Shown here in pieces: positions 38,501-46,386 of a DNA stretch of 64,000 nt (position 1 is its first letter; every line of letters begins with the position of its first letter). The notes under the pieces are model-generated. The model was not told the origin of the DNA, made no database searches, and saw nothing but the letters and a program-made list of their open reading frames with translations. The position numbers and the translations under genes were made by a program. The stretch spans positions 30,121-94,120 of the forward strand of contig DATNPH010000124.1 in assembly GCA_036703315.1 (NCBI GenBank), in the 5' to 3' direction. Source of the DNA: DATNPH01 sp036703315 (GTDB lineage Bacteria; Cyanobacteriota; Cyanobacteriia; Cyanobacteriales; Coleofasciculaceae).

Positions 38501-40729
38501 CGAGCAGAGGTTCAAAGAAGACTAGCCGCCGTGCTCTCAATCAATGCTCAGCTAAGGGCGATGAGCGTCTCTTCAGAGGCACTGTTTGTTTCAAATAAAA
38601 AGTTTGATGCACTCTTGGAAGGGTTAAGAGCGGCAAAACGCTTGAAGGAAGTAGAAACAAACGAGACACTAGGGACTAGGCACTGGGGAGTAGGAATTAG
38701 CAACTCCTTATTCCCAATTCCCAATTCCTCGCCTTTACAGGTGGAACCCGATACTCACTTACAAGTGCTTGCAGCTATCTCCCATGCTGTTTACAGTACT
38801 TCTGAGCGCAATCGCCTAGAGGGACATGGTGATGTAGTCTGGAGCATTAGTTTTTCATCAGATGGGCAGTTGATTGCTTCTGCTAGTCGAGATAAAACCG
38901 TGAAACTGTGGCGTCCTAACGGAGCTTTAGTCGCTACCCTCTACGGTCATCAGAACAGTGTCACCAGTGTATCGTTTAGTCCTGATAGTCAGCTGATTGC
39001 TTCTGGTAGCTGGGACGGCACTATAAGACTTTGGCATCGCGATGGTACTCATCGTGGAACGTTTCGAGGTCATGTTGGTCCTGTTTACAGTGTGAGCTTT
39101 AGCCCGAATGGACAGCAGATAGCTTCGGCGGGTGGCGATGGCACAATTCGCCTGTGGACAGTTGACAGCAAGTTGATTAGAACTTTTCACGGTCATCATG
39201 GTGCCGTGCAGTCAGTTAGCTTTAGTCCGAATGGGCAGCAAATGGCTTCTGCTGGCGACGATAAGACGATTAAGCTGTGGACAACAGACGGAGAATTGCT
39301 GCAAACTCTTACAGGTCATGATGGCAAGGTTAACTGCGTGGTATTCAGTCCCGATAGTCAGTTAATTGCCTCAGCTAGTGATGATCAGACCGTGAAGCTC
39401 TGGAACACTAGTGGTAAGCTGCTCAAAAGTTTCCCAAAGCATGATAAGTGGGTGACTGGAGTTGCTTTTAGTCCTAACAGTCAGCTGCTTGCATCAGCAA
39501 GTGCTGATAATACAGTGAAACTTTGGCACCGCAACGGCACTTTAGTGAAAACGTTTACAGGACACGGAGACAGTGTCACTTCTGTTAGTTTTAGTCCGGC
39601 TTCCGGTGTCAGGAGTCAGAAAAAAACAACTGATAAGGAACAACTGACAACCGATGAACCCATTCTTGCCTCAGCTAGCTTAGATAAAACAATTAAGCTC
39701 TGGGAACCTCGTGATCAGTCTCGCATGATTTTGTGGCATCAGGATGTTGTTAGAGATGTTACGTTTTCACCAGATAGTGAATTGATTGTCACGGTGAGCA
39801 ATGACAATACCGTAAAAATCTGGAACCGCAAAGGCTTGCTGGTCAATACATTGAGTGGGCATAAGGCTCGTGTCTATGGTGTCAGTTTTAGTCCGGATGG
39901 TCAGCAGATAGCTTCTGCTAGTCGAGATGGGACGGTGAGGCTCTGGAATCGTCGCGGTACCTTGGTTAAGACTTTAAGAGGACACAGCGACTGGGTAATG
40001 AATGTCAGCTTTAGTCCTGACTCCCAAAGGCTGGCTTCTGCAAGTCAGGATGGGACGGTAAAACTGTGGGATCGTAGTGGTACTTTGCTCAAGACATTGA
40101 CAGATCATCACGCTCGTGTGAATGCCGTCAGTTTTAGTGCCGATGGTAAACGGCTAGCCTCAGCCAGTGATGACAACACAGTAAAGCTCTGGACAGCTGA
40201 TGGGACATTGCTGAAAACTCTGCGGGATCATAGCAGTTGGGTTTTGGATGTTAGCTTTTCACCTGACTCCCAGATGCTGGCTAGTGGGAGTTATGACAAC
40301 ACGGTGAAACTCTGGAGCCGTGATGGAACCCTACTCAGAACATTGAAAGGGTCTACTGATAGTGTTGCTCATGTCCGTTTCAGTCCTACAGGCAAAATTC
40401 TGGCAACAACTAGCTGGGACAATTGGGTACAACTGTGGCGGCTTGATGACACGTTGATTAAAACATTGGAAGGGCACAAGGACAGGGTTACCAACGTCAG
40501 TTGGAGCCTTGATGGTAAGGCTCTTGCTTCATCGAGTCAGGACAAGAGTGTGATTGTGTGGAATTTGGATTTGGATGAGCTTTTGGACAAGAGCTGCAAA
40601 TGGCTACGGGACTACTTACGAAATAATCCTAAAGTAAGAGAAAGCGATCGCTACCTTTGTGAGCCGATCAAGACACCAACAACAGCCAAAAACTTAAGAA
40701 AATCTACATTAATCTCTAACCAACGGTAG
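35522..40729 (+). CDS. STAND ATPase with 14 WD40 repeats
   Basis: 1735 residues. The first ~180 residues (globular), then helical TPR-like repeats (~180-500), then an nSTAND-type NTPase: Walker A G-S-S-G-V-G-K-S-S near 558 and a Walker B-like L-I-F-D-Q-F-E-E-F near 670. A membrane-like helix occurs near 980 (AITIGGIMTVLAV). Fourteen WD40 repeats from ~1098 to 1685 should fold as two seven-bladed propellers; repeat 7 carries an insertion. STAND proteins are signal-sensing switches; many bacterial ones act in defence or programmed death, but no effector domain is recognised here. An alternative ATG lies at 35549. Four stretches look like dispersed noncoding repeats kept in frame (37390-37450, 38110-38225, 38660-38740, 39597-39660). 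Confidence 0.85.
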   Translation: MGSSQRVNEMREPEPLEEVVVYNERSLSTLSRAIRLSSGHFALILVRCNYEMCSWQMWQRLQELTPVPLSELVLQKSIKTFFTSILTAISVEQTSALVVFGLESVTAIEQVFISTNQVRDEFRKNLPFPLVLWITDEVLQKLTRYAPDFKSWAATSIKFELATEQLLNLWNQTTYQVFTTILGSGLGEFLPNEVLNLAPGCRRRQELESALRDLNSRNVSLEPAQRATWQFILGRDAFSHDQIDLALKLYQQSLCFWQQGVREGETLPPSPSESLTALFLERVGILLYHISLCYCRKAELQHLESRPQWEQAEESFNAAIEIFAATGHLDLIAQLTIQLGEVLQHLQRWTDLQTLALQSIAQPQIQNSPVQLAQAFGFLAVVAHAQSNWEDAKDFALTALDILEQSLSPAPHHRGLYLLIGAKAQQQLGDPIAAINYLEQAINGETLQSSRCLNGASLQQPQLYIDILEELRSLYLEQQQYLRAFELKQEQRSIEQQYGFCTFLGAAPLQPRKGIWNSTADIHYSRSPLEIAAAGRLPDITRLIERVSRNDHKLTVIYGSSGVGKSSLINAGLVPALEGRIIGAREAVPIVQTVYRDWIGELERHLAEILATRQVGRSPIEDGLQIERSNQPSNLPGNNAYGEQLSPPRKLQAILEQLRLACERNLLTILIFDQFEEFFFIGNNLEQRRQFYEFLEHCLNLPFLKVILSLREDYLHYLLECERHSNLNAINNNILDRQLRYHIGDISLEDAKNVIRTLSAASPFQLEETLVDTLVQDLSRSSGAVRLIELQVVGQQLQTEKITTTLQYYALGNDPKAALVERSLLNVISDCGQENEDIVWQVLFSLTEERGTRPLKTRSELVKQELKVGKLKVKGWLANLQPSNLLYPSRNRNASGEQPSTQQDKLDLILKILVGSGLVFRVPEQPEDRYQLVHDYLVEPIRKKYQQRTQFNIVAQLERSEMQLLQVRKQRLRAITIGGIMTVLAVTAGGLGWRAEVQRRLAAVLSINAQLRAMSVSSEALFVSNKKFDALLEGLRAAKRLKEVETNETLGTRHWGVGISNSLFPIPNSSPLQVEPDTHLQVLAAISHAVYSTSERNRLEGHGDVVWSISFSSDGQLIASASRDKTVKLWRPNGALVATLYGHQNSVTSVSFSPDSQLIASGSWDGTIRLWHRDGTHRGTFRGHVGPVYSVSFSPNGQQIASAGGDGTIRLWTVDSKLIRTFHGHHGAVQSVSFSPNGQQMASAGDDKTIKLWTTDGELLQTLTGHDGKVNCVVFSPDSQLIASASDDQTVKLWNTSGKLLKSFPKHDKWVTGVAFSPNSQLLASASADNTVKLWHRNGTLVKTFTGHGDSVTSVSFSPASGVRSQKKTTDKEQLTTDEPILASASLDKTIKLWEPRDQSRMILWHQDVVRDVTFSPDSELIVTVSNDNTVKIWNRKGLLVNTLSGHKARVYGVSFSPDGQQIASASRDGTVRLWNRRGTLVKTLRGHSDWVMNVSFSPDSQRLASASQDGTVKLWDRSGTLLKTLTDHHARVNAVSFSADGKRLASASDDNTVKLWTADGTLLKTLRDHSSWVLDVSFSPDSQMLASGSYDNTVKLWSRDGTLLRTLKGSTDSVAHVRFSPTGKILATTSWDNWVQLWRLDDTLIKTLEGHKDRVTNVSWSLDGKALASSSQDKSVIVWNLDLDELLDKSCKWLRDYLRNNPKVRESDRYLCEPIKTPTTAKNLRKSTLISNQR

Positions 40730-40865
40730 CTCTTGTGAATCGTTTTTTCCGGATAGGGAGATGTTAGGATTGGAAAACTATTTGCTTAGGAGCGTCAAGG
40801 CTTAGCCTGTGTTAGAGTGAGCGTAATTCCTTTGCAGTAATTTTCTTCCAGCTTGTGAAAGGACT

Positions 40866-42161
40866 ATGGTAATTACAAAACGTGGCCTCGTTCTTGGGGC
40901 GACAGCGGTAGTATTAACAACTGTTGCAGTTACAGGCGCTGGTATTCATTTATCTCAAAGTCAAGCTTTCTTTCGTGAAAGCCCGAAAGAGCTAGTTGAT
41001 GAAGTTTGGCAAATTATTGATCGCCAATATGTAGATGCCACGTTTAACCAGGTGGATTGGAGGGCAGTTCGCCGCGAATATCTGAACCGCCCTTATGCCA
41101 AGCAGGAAGAAGCTTACACAGCAATTCGGGAGATGCTCAAGAAGCTGGGAGACCCTTACACCCGGTTTATGGATCCAGAAGAGTTCAAGAATATGCAGAT
41201 TGATACTTCTGGGGAATTAACTGGTGTAGGTATTCAGCTAGCTCAGGATGAGCAGACGAAAAAGCTGATGGTGATTGCACCGATTGAGGATACACCAGCA
41301 TTTAAAGCGGGTATCCTTGCCAAGGATACGATTAGCAAGATTGATGGCAAGAGTACCGAAGGCATGGATGTCAACGATGCCGTCAAGCTGATTCGAGGTC
41401 AGGAAGGCACCTCCGTGACACTGACAATTAAGCGAGGTGACCAGGAAAAGGAATATAAGCTTTCACGGGCGCGGATTGAAATTCATCCAGTACGCCATAA
41501 CGTTCAAAACGCACCGAATGATAAGGTTGGTTACATTCGCCTGAACCAATTTAGTGCTAACGCGGCTCAGGAAATGCGAGAAGCGATAAAAGCTTTAGAA
41601 ACACAGCGTGTGAACGGATACATTTTGGATCTGCGCTCCAACCCAGGTGGTTTACTCTTTGCCAGTGTTGAAATTGCCCGAATGTGGATCGACCAGGGCG
41701 GTATTGTATCGACGGTTGATCGGCAGGGAGAAACAGACCGCCAGGAAGCGAATAATCGTGCTCTTACAGATAAGCCGCTAGTCGTGCTGGTAGATGGCGG
41801 TTCAGCCAGTGCCAGTGAAATCCTAGCTGGGGCATTACAAGATGATAAACGAGCTACTCTGGTGGGAACTAAGACGTTTGGTAAAGGATTAGTACAGTCG
41901 GTGCGAGGGCTGGGAGATGGCTCAGGTCTGGCGGTGACGATCGCTAAGTATCTCACGCCCAGTGGTCGTGATATCAATAAGCACGGGATTGACCCAGATG
42001 TCGTGTTTGAGCTTTCGGACGCACAGCGTAAGGAATTGCAGCAAGACCGCACCAAAGTAGGAACTCCCGCTGATCCTCAATATCTCAAAGCGTCTGAAGT
42101 TCTCAAGCAGAAAATTGCGTCGGTGAAAAAAGGAAATCGGGCAGCCGCTTCAGGTCAATAA
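40866..42161 (+). CDS. ctpB: Carboxyl-terminal processing protease (S41), CtpB-like
   Basis: 431 residues. An N-terminal hydrophobic segment (~8-28) acts as signal or anchor. A PDZ domain lies at ~110-190 (G-E-L-T-G-V-G-I-Q), and the catalytic S41 core holds Ser in G-S-A-S-A-S-E near 313 and Lys in K-T-F-G-K-G near 335-340. These proteases trim C-termini of lumenal or periplasmic proteins; CtpA matures photosystem II D1, while B and C paralogs have less clear substrates. The B assignment is by overall resemblance. Confidence 0.9.
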   Translation: MVITKRGLVLGATAVVLTTVAVTGAGIHLSQSQAFFRESPKELVDEVWQIIDRQYVDATFNQVDWRAVRREYLNRPYAKQEEAYTAIREMLKKLGDPYTRFMDPEEFKNMQIDTSGELTGVGIQLAQDEQTKKLMVIAPIEDTPAFKAGILAKDTISKIDGKSTEGMDVNDAVKLIRGQEGTSVTLTIKRGDQEKEYKLSRARIEIHPVRHNVQNAPNDKVGYIRLNQFSANAAQEMREAIKALETQRVNGYILDLRSNPGGLLFASVEIARMWIDQGGIVSTVDRQGETDRQEANNRALTDKPLVVLVDGGSASASEILAGALQDDKRATLVGTKTFGKGLVQSVRGLGDGSGLAVTIAKYLTPSGRDINKHGIDPDVVFELSDAQRKELQQDRTKVGTPADPQYLKASEVLKQKIASVKKGNRAAASGQ

Positions 42162-42214
42162 GACATAGGGAGTCATGGGTCATTGGCAGAAAACTAATGA
42201 CTCATGACCAATGA

Positions 42215-42403
42215 CTAGGCAGGTTGACACTTGCCACCGCGAATCAGCCCTACACGACGAGCGATCGCGTCTTGTTGAGAATCGAACGGACCCCAGCGTT
42301 CTACAACCGTTAAGTCTTTCTCCCCTTCGACTTGGTCGTTTGGGAGAATTTCGCACTGCCCAGCAGGTCGCTTGACAATATACCAAGTTTGTGAGTTGGC
42401 CAT
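42215..42403 (-). CDS. Conserved small cyanobacterial protein
   Basis: 62 residues from ATG 42403. Ends in R-V-G-L-I-R-G-G-K-C-Q-P-A, with W-Y-I-V-K near the start and R-W-G-P-F in the middle, a conserved pattern I know from cyanobacterial genomes without a known function. The overlapping other frame on this strand is a shadow. The gene lies between the ctpB 3' end and the EF-G-like gene's terminator. Confidence 0.75.
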   Translation of the reverse strand: MANSQTWYIVKRPAGQCEILPNDQVEGEKDLTVVERWGPFDSQQDAIARRVGLIRGGKCQPA

Positions 42404-42443
42404 AGATACACCTATCGAGCAAATTAAGGGCGGGTTATCACCA

Positions 42444-42470
42444 TAGGGCATCGGTCTGACCGATGCCCTA
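42444..42470 (-). terminator. Palindrome after the EF-G-like gene
   Basis: TAGGGCATCGGTC and GACCGATGCCCTA form a 13-base inverted repeat around a single T, 60 bases past the stop of the minus-strand EF-G-like gene. Confidence 0.55.
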
Positions 42471-42529
42471 CAGAAGGAATTTAGCTGTTGCCGTTGTTTT
42501 TAGACTTCTACCAATGCCTTCAGAAGGAA

Positions 42530-44593
42530 TTAGCCGTTACCGTTGCCATTGCTCATGGTTGCCAGCACGTTTTCAGCAAGTTTGCCTGGAACTTCCTGTA
42601 AATGGTCGTACTGCCATTTGAAGAAGCCGACACCTAGGGTAAGCGATCGCAACTCCACAATGAAGTCATGCATCTCTGCCTGAGGGAGATAACCGGAGAT
42701 ACAGTCCCAACCCGACCAATCTGAACGACCTTCGTAACCCAGAATTTGTCCACGACGCCCAGTTATCAATTGGAGCACTTTGGAGGTGTATTCTTTTGGC
42801 GCACACACGTCAATTAACATAATCGGCTCCAGTAGCGTCGGCTCACACTGGAGCATGCCTTGTGTCATAGCAAGCCGCGCCGCTTGCTTAAACGCTTGTT
42901 CAGAGCTATCGACGGAGTGGTAAGAGCCATTCGTCAGCGTCACTGCCACATCGACTACCGGGAAGCCCAAAGGACCATGCACTAAGTACTCTCGAACGCC
43001 CGTTTCGACACCGGGAATATATTGCTTGGGCACAACACCACCCACAATGGTTTGTGAGAAGTTAAAGCCTTCCCCACGCGATAAAGGCTTGATATCCAGG
43101 TAAACATCGCCAAACTGACCGTGACCACCACTTTGGTGCTTGTAACGTCCGTGGGATGTGGTGGGTTTACGGATAGTTTCTTTGTAAGGAACTCGCGGTA
43201 GATGAGTTGTCATCGGCAGGTTATACTTGCGCCGCAGACGATCGAGCGCGACCTGAAGATGAATGTCACCCTGTCCCCAAAGGATAACTTCATTCGTATC
43301 GCCATGTTGCTCCCAGGCGAGAGAGGGATCTTCTTCCAGAAGCTTGGTTATTGCACTACTTAGCTTCACTTCATCTTTGCGATTTTCTGGGGCGATCGCT
43401 AAAGCATAAACTGGTTTAAGTGAATCGGCTGTAGGTAATTCAATCGATGCGTGTCCCCCGTTGCTGGTCAAAGTTTGGCTGGTATGAATTCCTTCCAAGC
43501 GTCCAATAGCTATAATCTCACCCGCTAACGCCTCAGAAATGGGCTGTTGTTGTTGACCCAGTAGGCGGTACAAGCCACCAGCACGGACACCATTGAGGAC
43601 AATTCCATCCGTCAACTGACCTTGCCAGACGCGCACGAGTGAGAGTTTACCACCTTGGGGCGTGTAATAGGTTTTCAATACCTGCGCCACTGATGTCTCG
43701 GCACCATTCTTAAGTTTTCGCCGTTGGGCAGTAGTCTCCGGCGTTGGTGCTTCCCGCAACAGAGCCTCAAGCAAAGGTCGAACACCATAATCTTGCTCGG
43801 CAACACCTATAAACACAGGTACAATCAAATCCGCTCCCAAGTCCATCCTCAAGTCTTGAAGAATTTCTTCTTGGGGTGGCTCAATTTCTTCTAGCAGTTC
43901 TTCTAAGAGATGGTCATCAAAATCTGCCAAGGCTTCCAGCATTTCTGTGCGTGCTGCATGCTCTTGCTCTCTTAAAGACTCCGGTAGCGGTACTGGATCG
44001 GCTGGAGCACCAAGGTGATAATGATAGGCTTGCTCACTGACTAAATCAATAAACCCAGCCAGCCGTTCTCCTTGACCAATTGGATATTGGTGCGGTATCA
44101 GGGGACGTGTCGAAACGGCTTTTAGGGCATCCAAAATTTCCCGGTAAGGGTGCCCACAAGCGTCACCCTCACAGGTAAGCCGATCCATTTTGTTAATAAA
44201 AACTAGGTGTGGGATTTCCCAGTCGTCGAGGAATTTGAATAAGGGTGCCAGAGTCAGGACGCGATCGCTTACGGGTTCACAAACCACTACCGCGGCATCT
44301 ACCCCAATTAAAGCGTTGAAGGTTTCTTGAGCAAATTCAATAGAACCAGGGCAGTCTATAAAGGTGAAGCGGGTTCCTTGATAGTTAGTACTGGCAGTAG
44401 TTACCTCCACTGTCATTTGGCGATCGCGTGCTTCGGCTACACCATCACCCACTGTGTTGCCGTCTTTAATAGTCCCTTTGCGAGAAATAGCACCCGTGAC
44501 GAACAACAAACTTTCTAACAGAGTTGTTTTTCCACTCAAATACGGACCCACAATTGCCACATTACGGGTGGCAGAAGCAACTTTTTCGTTCAT
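42530..44593 (-). CDS. Elongation factor G-like GTPase
   Basis: 687 residues from ATG 44593, preceded by GAGGGG at a good distance; the frame upstream is not conserved-looking. GTPase motifs: G-P-Y-L-S-G-K-T-T at 16-24, D-C-P-G near 84, N-K-M-D near 139. Domains II to V of EF-G follow (S-G-G-H-G-Q-F-G-D-V near 530). It is a divergent EF-G paralog, not the main translocase; such paralogs may act in ribosome recycling or under stress. The C-terminal SNGNGNG tail is partly duplicated in the sequence just downstream (42473-42500). Confidence 0.85.
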   Translation of the reverse strand: MNEKVASATRNVAIVGPYLSGKTTLLESLLFVTGAISRKGTIKDGNTVGDGVAEARDRQMTVEVTTASTNYQGTRFTFIDCPGSIEFAQETFNALIGVDAAVVVCEPVSDRVLTLAPLFKFLDDWEIPHLVFINKMDRLTCEGDACGHPYREILDALKAVSTRPLIPHQYPIGQGERLAGFIDLVSEQAYHYHLGAPADPVPLPESLREQEHAARTEMLEALADFDDHLLEELLEEIEPPQEEILQDLRMDLGADLIVPVFIGVAEQDYGVRPLLEALLREAPTPETTAQRRKLKNGAETSVAQVLKTYYTPQGGKLSLVRVWQGQLTDGIVLNGVRAGGLYRLLGQQQQPISEALAGEIIAIGRLEGIHTSQTLTSNGGHASIELPTADSLKPVYALAIAPENRKDEVKLSSAITKLLEEDPSLAWEQHGDTNEVILWGQGDIHLQVALDRLRRKYNLPMTTHLPRVPYKETIRKPTTSHGRYKHQSGGHGQFGDVYLDIKPLSRGEGFNFSQTIVGGVVPKQYIPGVETGVREYLVHGPLGFPVVDVAVTLTNGSYHSVDSSEQAFKQAARLAMTQGMLQCEPTLLEPIMLIDVCAPKEYTSKVLQLITGRRGQILGYEGRSDWSGWDCISGYLPQAEMHDFIVELRSLTLGVGFFKWQYDHLQEVPGKLAENVLATMSNGNGNG

Positions 44594-44822
44594 AACTTTC
44601 CCCTCAGAATAATAAGGAGTTGAGCTGTTTGACATCAGCTGCATTTCGTCGGCACTAGCACTCAACGAATTGCCGATGTCAATATTTAAATGAGATCTGA
44701 ACTTATATGCCTGTGAGATTAGCGCGTTCTGATACCAATTAAACGAAACTTGCAATCTCTTGTAAGGGAAACTTCCTTAAAAATTAAGTTAGATTACTTG
44801 AAATAAATGACTTCTAAGTTTT

Positions 44823-45770
44823 ATGAATATAAGCAACAGCTGGACTCGACTTTGTTTCAAAACCAAACGTAAGTTACTCCCGGTAAACTTAACGTTTTTT
44901 AAAGTATTACTACGTGGCAGTATGGCGCTCCTTACGGTGACGGCACTAGCTAGCGAAGTACTGGCACAGTCACTCCCATCCCTGAAGCCGACACAACCGG
45001 CAGCCCTTGAGCAGCTCAACCAGGGAATCGCGCTCGTTCAACAGGGCAAGTTATCAGAAGCGATCATCGCATTTCGGCAGGCATCTCAGCTCAACCCACA
45101 ACTGGCACCGGCGCACTACAACTTAGGGCTAGCCTTACGACAGGCGGGGCAATTGCAAGCATCAGCCAATGCCTTTTACAAAGCAACCCAGGCAGACCCT
45201 AATTTTGCTCTCGCCTTTGCTAACTTAGGCGCAGCGCTTTTGGAAGGCGATAATTTGCCGCAGGCGCGGGAGTATCTAGGACGAGCCTTGGAAATTGATC
45301 CCAATCTCGGTGTTGCCCACTACAACTATGGTCTGGTACTGTCCCGGTTGGGACAACCGGATCAGGCGATCGCTCAATTAAACAGCGCCATACAGTTCAG
45401 CCCGAATGCTCCCGAACCAGCGTATCATATAGGGCTCATTTACTTGCAACAGGGCAAAATTGAAGAGGCAAAAAAGGCTTTTGGGCAAGCTATCAAAATT
45501 AGTCCTCAATACCCAGAAGCACATTACAACATGGGTTCAATTTTATTCAATCAGGGAAAGTTAGACGCTGCCCTAGAAGCATTCCGAAAAGCAGCTGTTG
45601 CTAACTCTAACTACGCTAATGCTTACTATGCGGCTGGGTTGGTATTTCTGCGCCAGAACCGATTTAGTGATGCCAAGCAGGTCTTGCAATATGCTAGAGA
45701 CCTTTACAACGCCCAAGACAATCGTCAGTGGGCAGCAAATGCCGAGCAACTATTGCAGCGATCGCGCTGA
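44823..45770 (+). CDS. Secreted TPR protein
   Basis: 315 residues. A long basic N-region and hydrophobic stretch ending L-A-S-E-V-L-A-Q (~49) give a signal peptide. About seven TPR units follow (N-Q-G-I-A-L-V-Q-Q-G-K, H-Y-N-L-G-L-A-L-R-Q, etc.), so it is a periplasmic or lumenal interaction protein. Its end lies 10-20 bases from a P-type ATPase remnant on the other strand. Confidence 0.85.
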   Translation: MNISNSWTRLCFKTKRKLLPVNLTFFKVLLRGSMALLTVTALASEVLAQSLPSLKPTQPAALEQLNQGIALVQQGKLSEAIIAFRQASQLNPQLAPAHYNLGLALRQAGQLQASANAFYKATQADPNFALAFANLGAALLEGDNLPQAREYLGRALEIDPNLGVAHYNYGLVLSRLGQPDQAIAQLNSAIQFSPNAPEPAYHIGLIYLQQGKIEEAKKAFGQAIKISPQYPEAHYNMGSILFNQGKLDAALEAFRKAAVANSNYANAYYAAGLVFLRQNRFSDAKQVLQYARDLYNAQDNRQWAANAEQLLQRSR

Positions 45771-45782
45771 GAGATTTGCACC

Positions 45783-46112
45783 TGAGATTGCCAAAGCCAT
45801 AACCCTAATCGTACCGCGATAGCCTTTAAAAGCTGGGTAGGTTCCCTCATCTAGAGTATGAACTTCAGCATTCGCCTTAGAAAACTTCCTGACTGGCTCA
45901 GATTCTCCGGTAATTTTTGATTGGTCGATGTAGAGAGATACTTCTTCTACAACTTTTTCATTCGCTGGGGCTTGTTCACCTTGTTCAACATAAACAATGT
46001 CACCGACAACCAATCCTTGGCAAGGAATAGTTGTAAAACTACCGTCTCGCAGGACTTTTACGGATATTTCATCATAAACCTGATTAAGGAGTTTAAATTC
46101 TTGACCAAGAAA
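45783..46112 (-). pseudogene. Fragment of a P-type cation ATPase
   Basis: About 110 residues align with the actuator domain of Ca2+/cation P-type ATPases: E-F-K-L-L-N-Q-V, then V-V-G-D-I-V-Y-V-E-Q-G, and the actuator loop T-G-E-S in KITGESEPVRK. After that the frame drifts (YPAFKGYRGT for the usual Y-P-x-D-K-L-L-R-G-T) and stops; there is no phosphorylation motif D-K-T-G-T. The 5' side is replaced by repeat-like sequence. So it is a decayed remnant. Confidence 0.75.
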
Positions 46113-46386
46113 GGCAGAAGGCAGGCGGCAGAGGGCTTTTATGAAAGAGTTTCTGCCTTTATGGAGGAGTCTGCTTTGGAGGCGAGCCAGAGGGAGCAAG
46201 GGTTTCAAGCCCCCTGTGAGGCAACGCTTTCACTGGCTCCCGTACAGGATTCGTCACAATCTCATAAGAGAACGGAACATAAGAGCCTTCTGCCCTCTGC
46301 CTTGCCTTCAATCGCTTTATATTCATCAGTTCTTGAGAGGACAGGGTGCGATCGCTTCCGTTACAAGTAATCTTTCTTTACGTGGC
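46113..46386. other. Repeat-rich leader of the histidine kinase gene
   Basis: The stretch has repeated CTGCC/GGCAG words (for example AGGCAGAAGGCAGGCGGCAG at 46111-46130) and keeps frames open on both strands. A long in-frame extension of the kinase runs through it but is not protein-like. Confidence 0.5.

Noticed and set aside
42180..42422. Second minus-strand frame over the small conserved gene
   Set aside because: The other frame gives the conserved R-V-G-L-I-R end; this is a shadow.
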